Part shown: positions 5,338 to 6,258 of the stretch, in pieces
Layout: each line of letters begins with the position of its first letter
Position numbering within the stretch: the first letter of the stretch is position 1
Source: an uncultured Porphyromonadaceae bacterium
Lineage (GTDB): Bacteria > Bacteroidota > Bacteroidia > Bacteroidales > Muribaculaceae
Length of the DNA stretch: 6,258 nt
Direction: 5' to 3'
Assembly (NCBI GenBank): GCA_902462525.1
Contig: CABQCA010000138.1
Span: 1 to 6,258, forward strand
Made by a program: the position numbers and the translations under genes
Notes under the pieces: model-generated
Told to the model about the DNA's origin: nothing
Seen by the model: the letters and a program-made list of their open reading frames with translations, nothing else
Database searches by the model: none

Positions 5338-6258
5338 AACGTGTTTACTTCGCAGGCGCCGGAGGCATAGGCATGGCCGCTCTGGTGCGCTACTATCTTT
5401 CCAAAGGCCTGCCCGTGGCGGGCTACGACCGCACACCCTCGGCTCTCACCGCCGAGCTGATCGCCGAAGGCGCCCGAATAAGCTACGACGACTCGATGGA
5501 TGCCGTCCCCGGCGATTTCCGCGACCCCGACGGCACTCTGGTGGTCTATACCCCGGCAGTACCCGACAGCAACGTACCTCTGAGTTTCTTCCGTAACCAC
5601 GGCTTCGAAGTGCGCAAGCGCGCATGGGTGCTCGGGCAAATCACCCGCGACAGCAAAGGCATATGCTTTTCGGGGACACACGGCAAGACCACAACATCGT
5701 CGATGGCGGCTCACGTGCTGCACAGGGGCCCGGTTGGCTGCAATGCCTTCCTGGGCGGCATTCTCAAAGGCTACAACAGCAATCTCATGCTCAGCGCCAC
5801 ATCGCCCTACAGCGTCATAGAGGCCGACGAGTACGACCGCTCCTTCCATCAGCTGCGGCCCTACATAGCAGTTGTCAACGCCACCGACCCCGACCACCTC
5901 GACATCTACGGTACCGAGGAGGCTTATCTCGAAAGTTTCGCACACTTCACCGAGCTGATACGACCCGACGGTTTTCTGCTGGTCCACACAGGTCTCAAAC
6001 TCCGGCCGCGGCCACCGCGCGGAGTGAAAACCTTCACCTTCAGCCGCGACTGCGGCGATTTCCACGCCGCAAACGTGCGCACAGGCGACGGTACCATAGT
6101 GTTCGACTTCGTGTACCCCGGAGGCTGCATCACCGACATTGAGCTTGGCGTGCCCGTGGCCATAAACGTCGACAACGCAGTAGCCGCCCTTGCCGCCGTG
6201 TGGCTCACCGACACTCTCACACCCGAACTCGCCCGCGAGGCCATAGGCTGCTATCCCG
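5334..6258 (+). CDS. murC: UDP-N-acetylmuramate--L-alanine ligase, 3' end outside the window
   Basis: MurC attaches L-alanine to UDP-MurNAc with ATP, starting the stem peptide in the cytoplasm. Reading from ATG 5334 gives 308 open codons with no stop before the window ends; the family usually has about 450-490 residues, so about a third is missing. The N-terminal nucleotide-binding loop is GAGGIGMAAL (8-17). YTPAVP (72-77) follows, then the P-loop GTHGKTTTSSM (114-124), GCNAFLGG (135-142), EADEYDRSF (163-171), and the NATDPDHLDIYG segment (182-193). These distinguish MurC from MurD, MurE and MurF. Near the end, INVDNAVAAL (277-286) replaces the HN-type motif seen in many phyla, as I recall for Bacteroidota. 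The start codon overlaps the murG stop as ATGA, which implies translational coupling. No frameshift is apparent. It is co-directional with the rest of the cluster; ftsQ, ftsA and ftsZ would be expected downstream. Confidence 0.97.
   Translation, partial: MKRVYFAGAGGIGMAALVRYYLSKGLPVAGYDRTPSALTAELIAEGARISYDDSMDAVPGDFRDPDGTLVVYTPAVPDSNVPLSFFRNHGFEVRKRAWVLGQITRDSKGICFSGTHGKTTTSSMAAHVLHRGPVGCNAFLGGILKGYNSNLMLSATSPYSVIEADEYDRSFHQLRPYIAVVNATDPDHLDIYGTEEAYLESFAHFTELIRPDGFLLVHTGLKLRPRPPRGVKTFTFSRDCGDFHAANVRTGDGTIVFDFVYPGGCITDIELGVPVAINVDNAVAALAAVWLTDTLTPELAREAIGCYP

Noticed and set aside
5124..6065. A 313-codon open frame on the minus strand opposite the end of murG and murC
   Set aside because: It overlaps two genes with complete family motifs, and its translation shows no recognisable domain. 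It is a composition shadow.
5291..6142. Plus-strand open frames at 5291-5596 and 5624-6142 in a frame different from murC
   Set aside because: Their Arg-, His- and Pro-rich translations are typical out-of-frame readings. The murC frame from 5334 runs open to the window end with all expected motifs.

Overview
The window is a single co-directional (+ strand) block of cell-wall and division genes in the order mraY, murD, ftsW, murG, murC, with murC cut off by the right edge. This is the central part of the dcw (division and cell wall) cluster. The gene order, an MraY longer than the roughly 360-residue proteobacterial form, poor or absent Shine-Dalgarno sequences and protein details (for example MurC with INVDN where many bacteria have an HN motif) all suggest a Bacteroidota member of the order Bacteroidales. 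Muribaculaceae is my best family guess, but the placement comes from remembered sequence features and not from a search. Coding DNA is GC-rich with mostly G/C third positions, and no gene stands out in composition as recently acquired.

Layout: positions 1-21 are a short leader whose mraY frame has a stop at 4-6. The upstream gene is not visible; murE would be expected. mraY (22-1272) is followed by a 152-nt spacer (1273-1424) packed with three short-period tandem repeats: a 9-bp AT-rich array, a 7-bp G-rich array and an 8-bp CTAANNNN-type array that ends exactly at the murD ATG. murD (1425-2774) is followed by an 87-nt spacer with a perfect 13-bp inverted repeat (2787-2816). ftsW (2862-4217) overlaps murG (4195-5337) by 23 nt, and murG overlaps murC (from 5334) by an ATGA. 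No convincing promoter, intrinsic terminator, RNA gene, CRISPR array or insertion sequence was found, and there is no gene-free stretch over 300 nt.

Function: MraY makes lipid I from UDP-MurNAc-pentapeptide and undecaprenyl phosphate. MurG adds GlcNAc to give lipid II. FtsW polymerises lipid II at the septum with its partner penicillin-binding protein. MurC and MurD add the first (L-Ala) and second (D-Glu) residues of the stem peptide in the cytoplasm, upstream of MraY. The window therefore holds both ends of the lipid II route plus the septal polymerase.

The genes themselves are ordinary and intact. I do not see a new multi-gene system. The part that standard annotation does not explain is the repeat-filled mraY-murD spacer, and to a lesser degree the hairpin in the murD-ftsW spacer.
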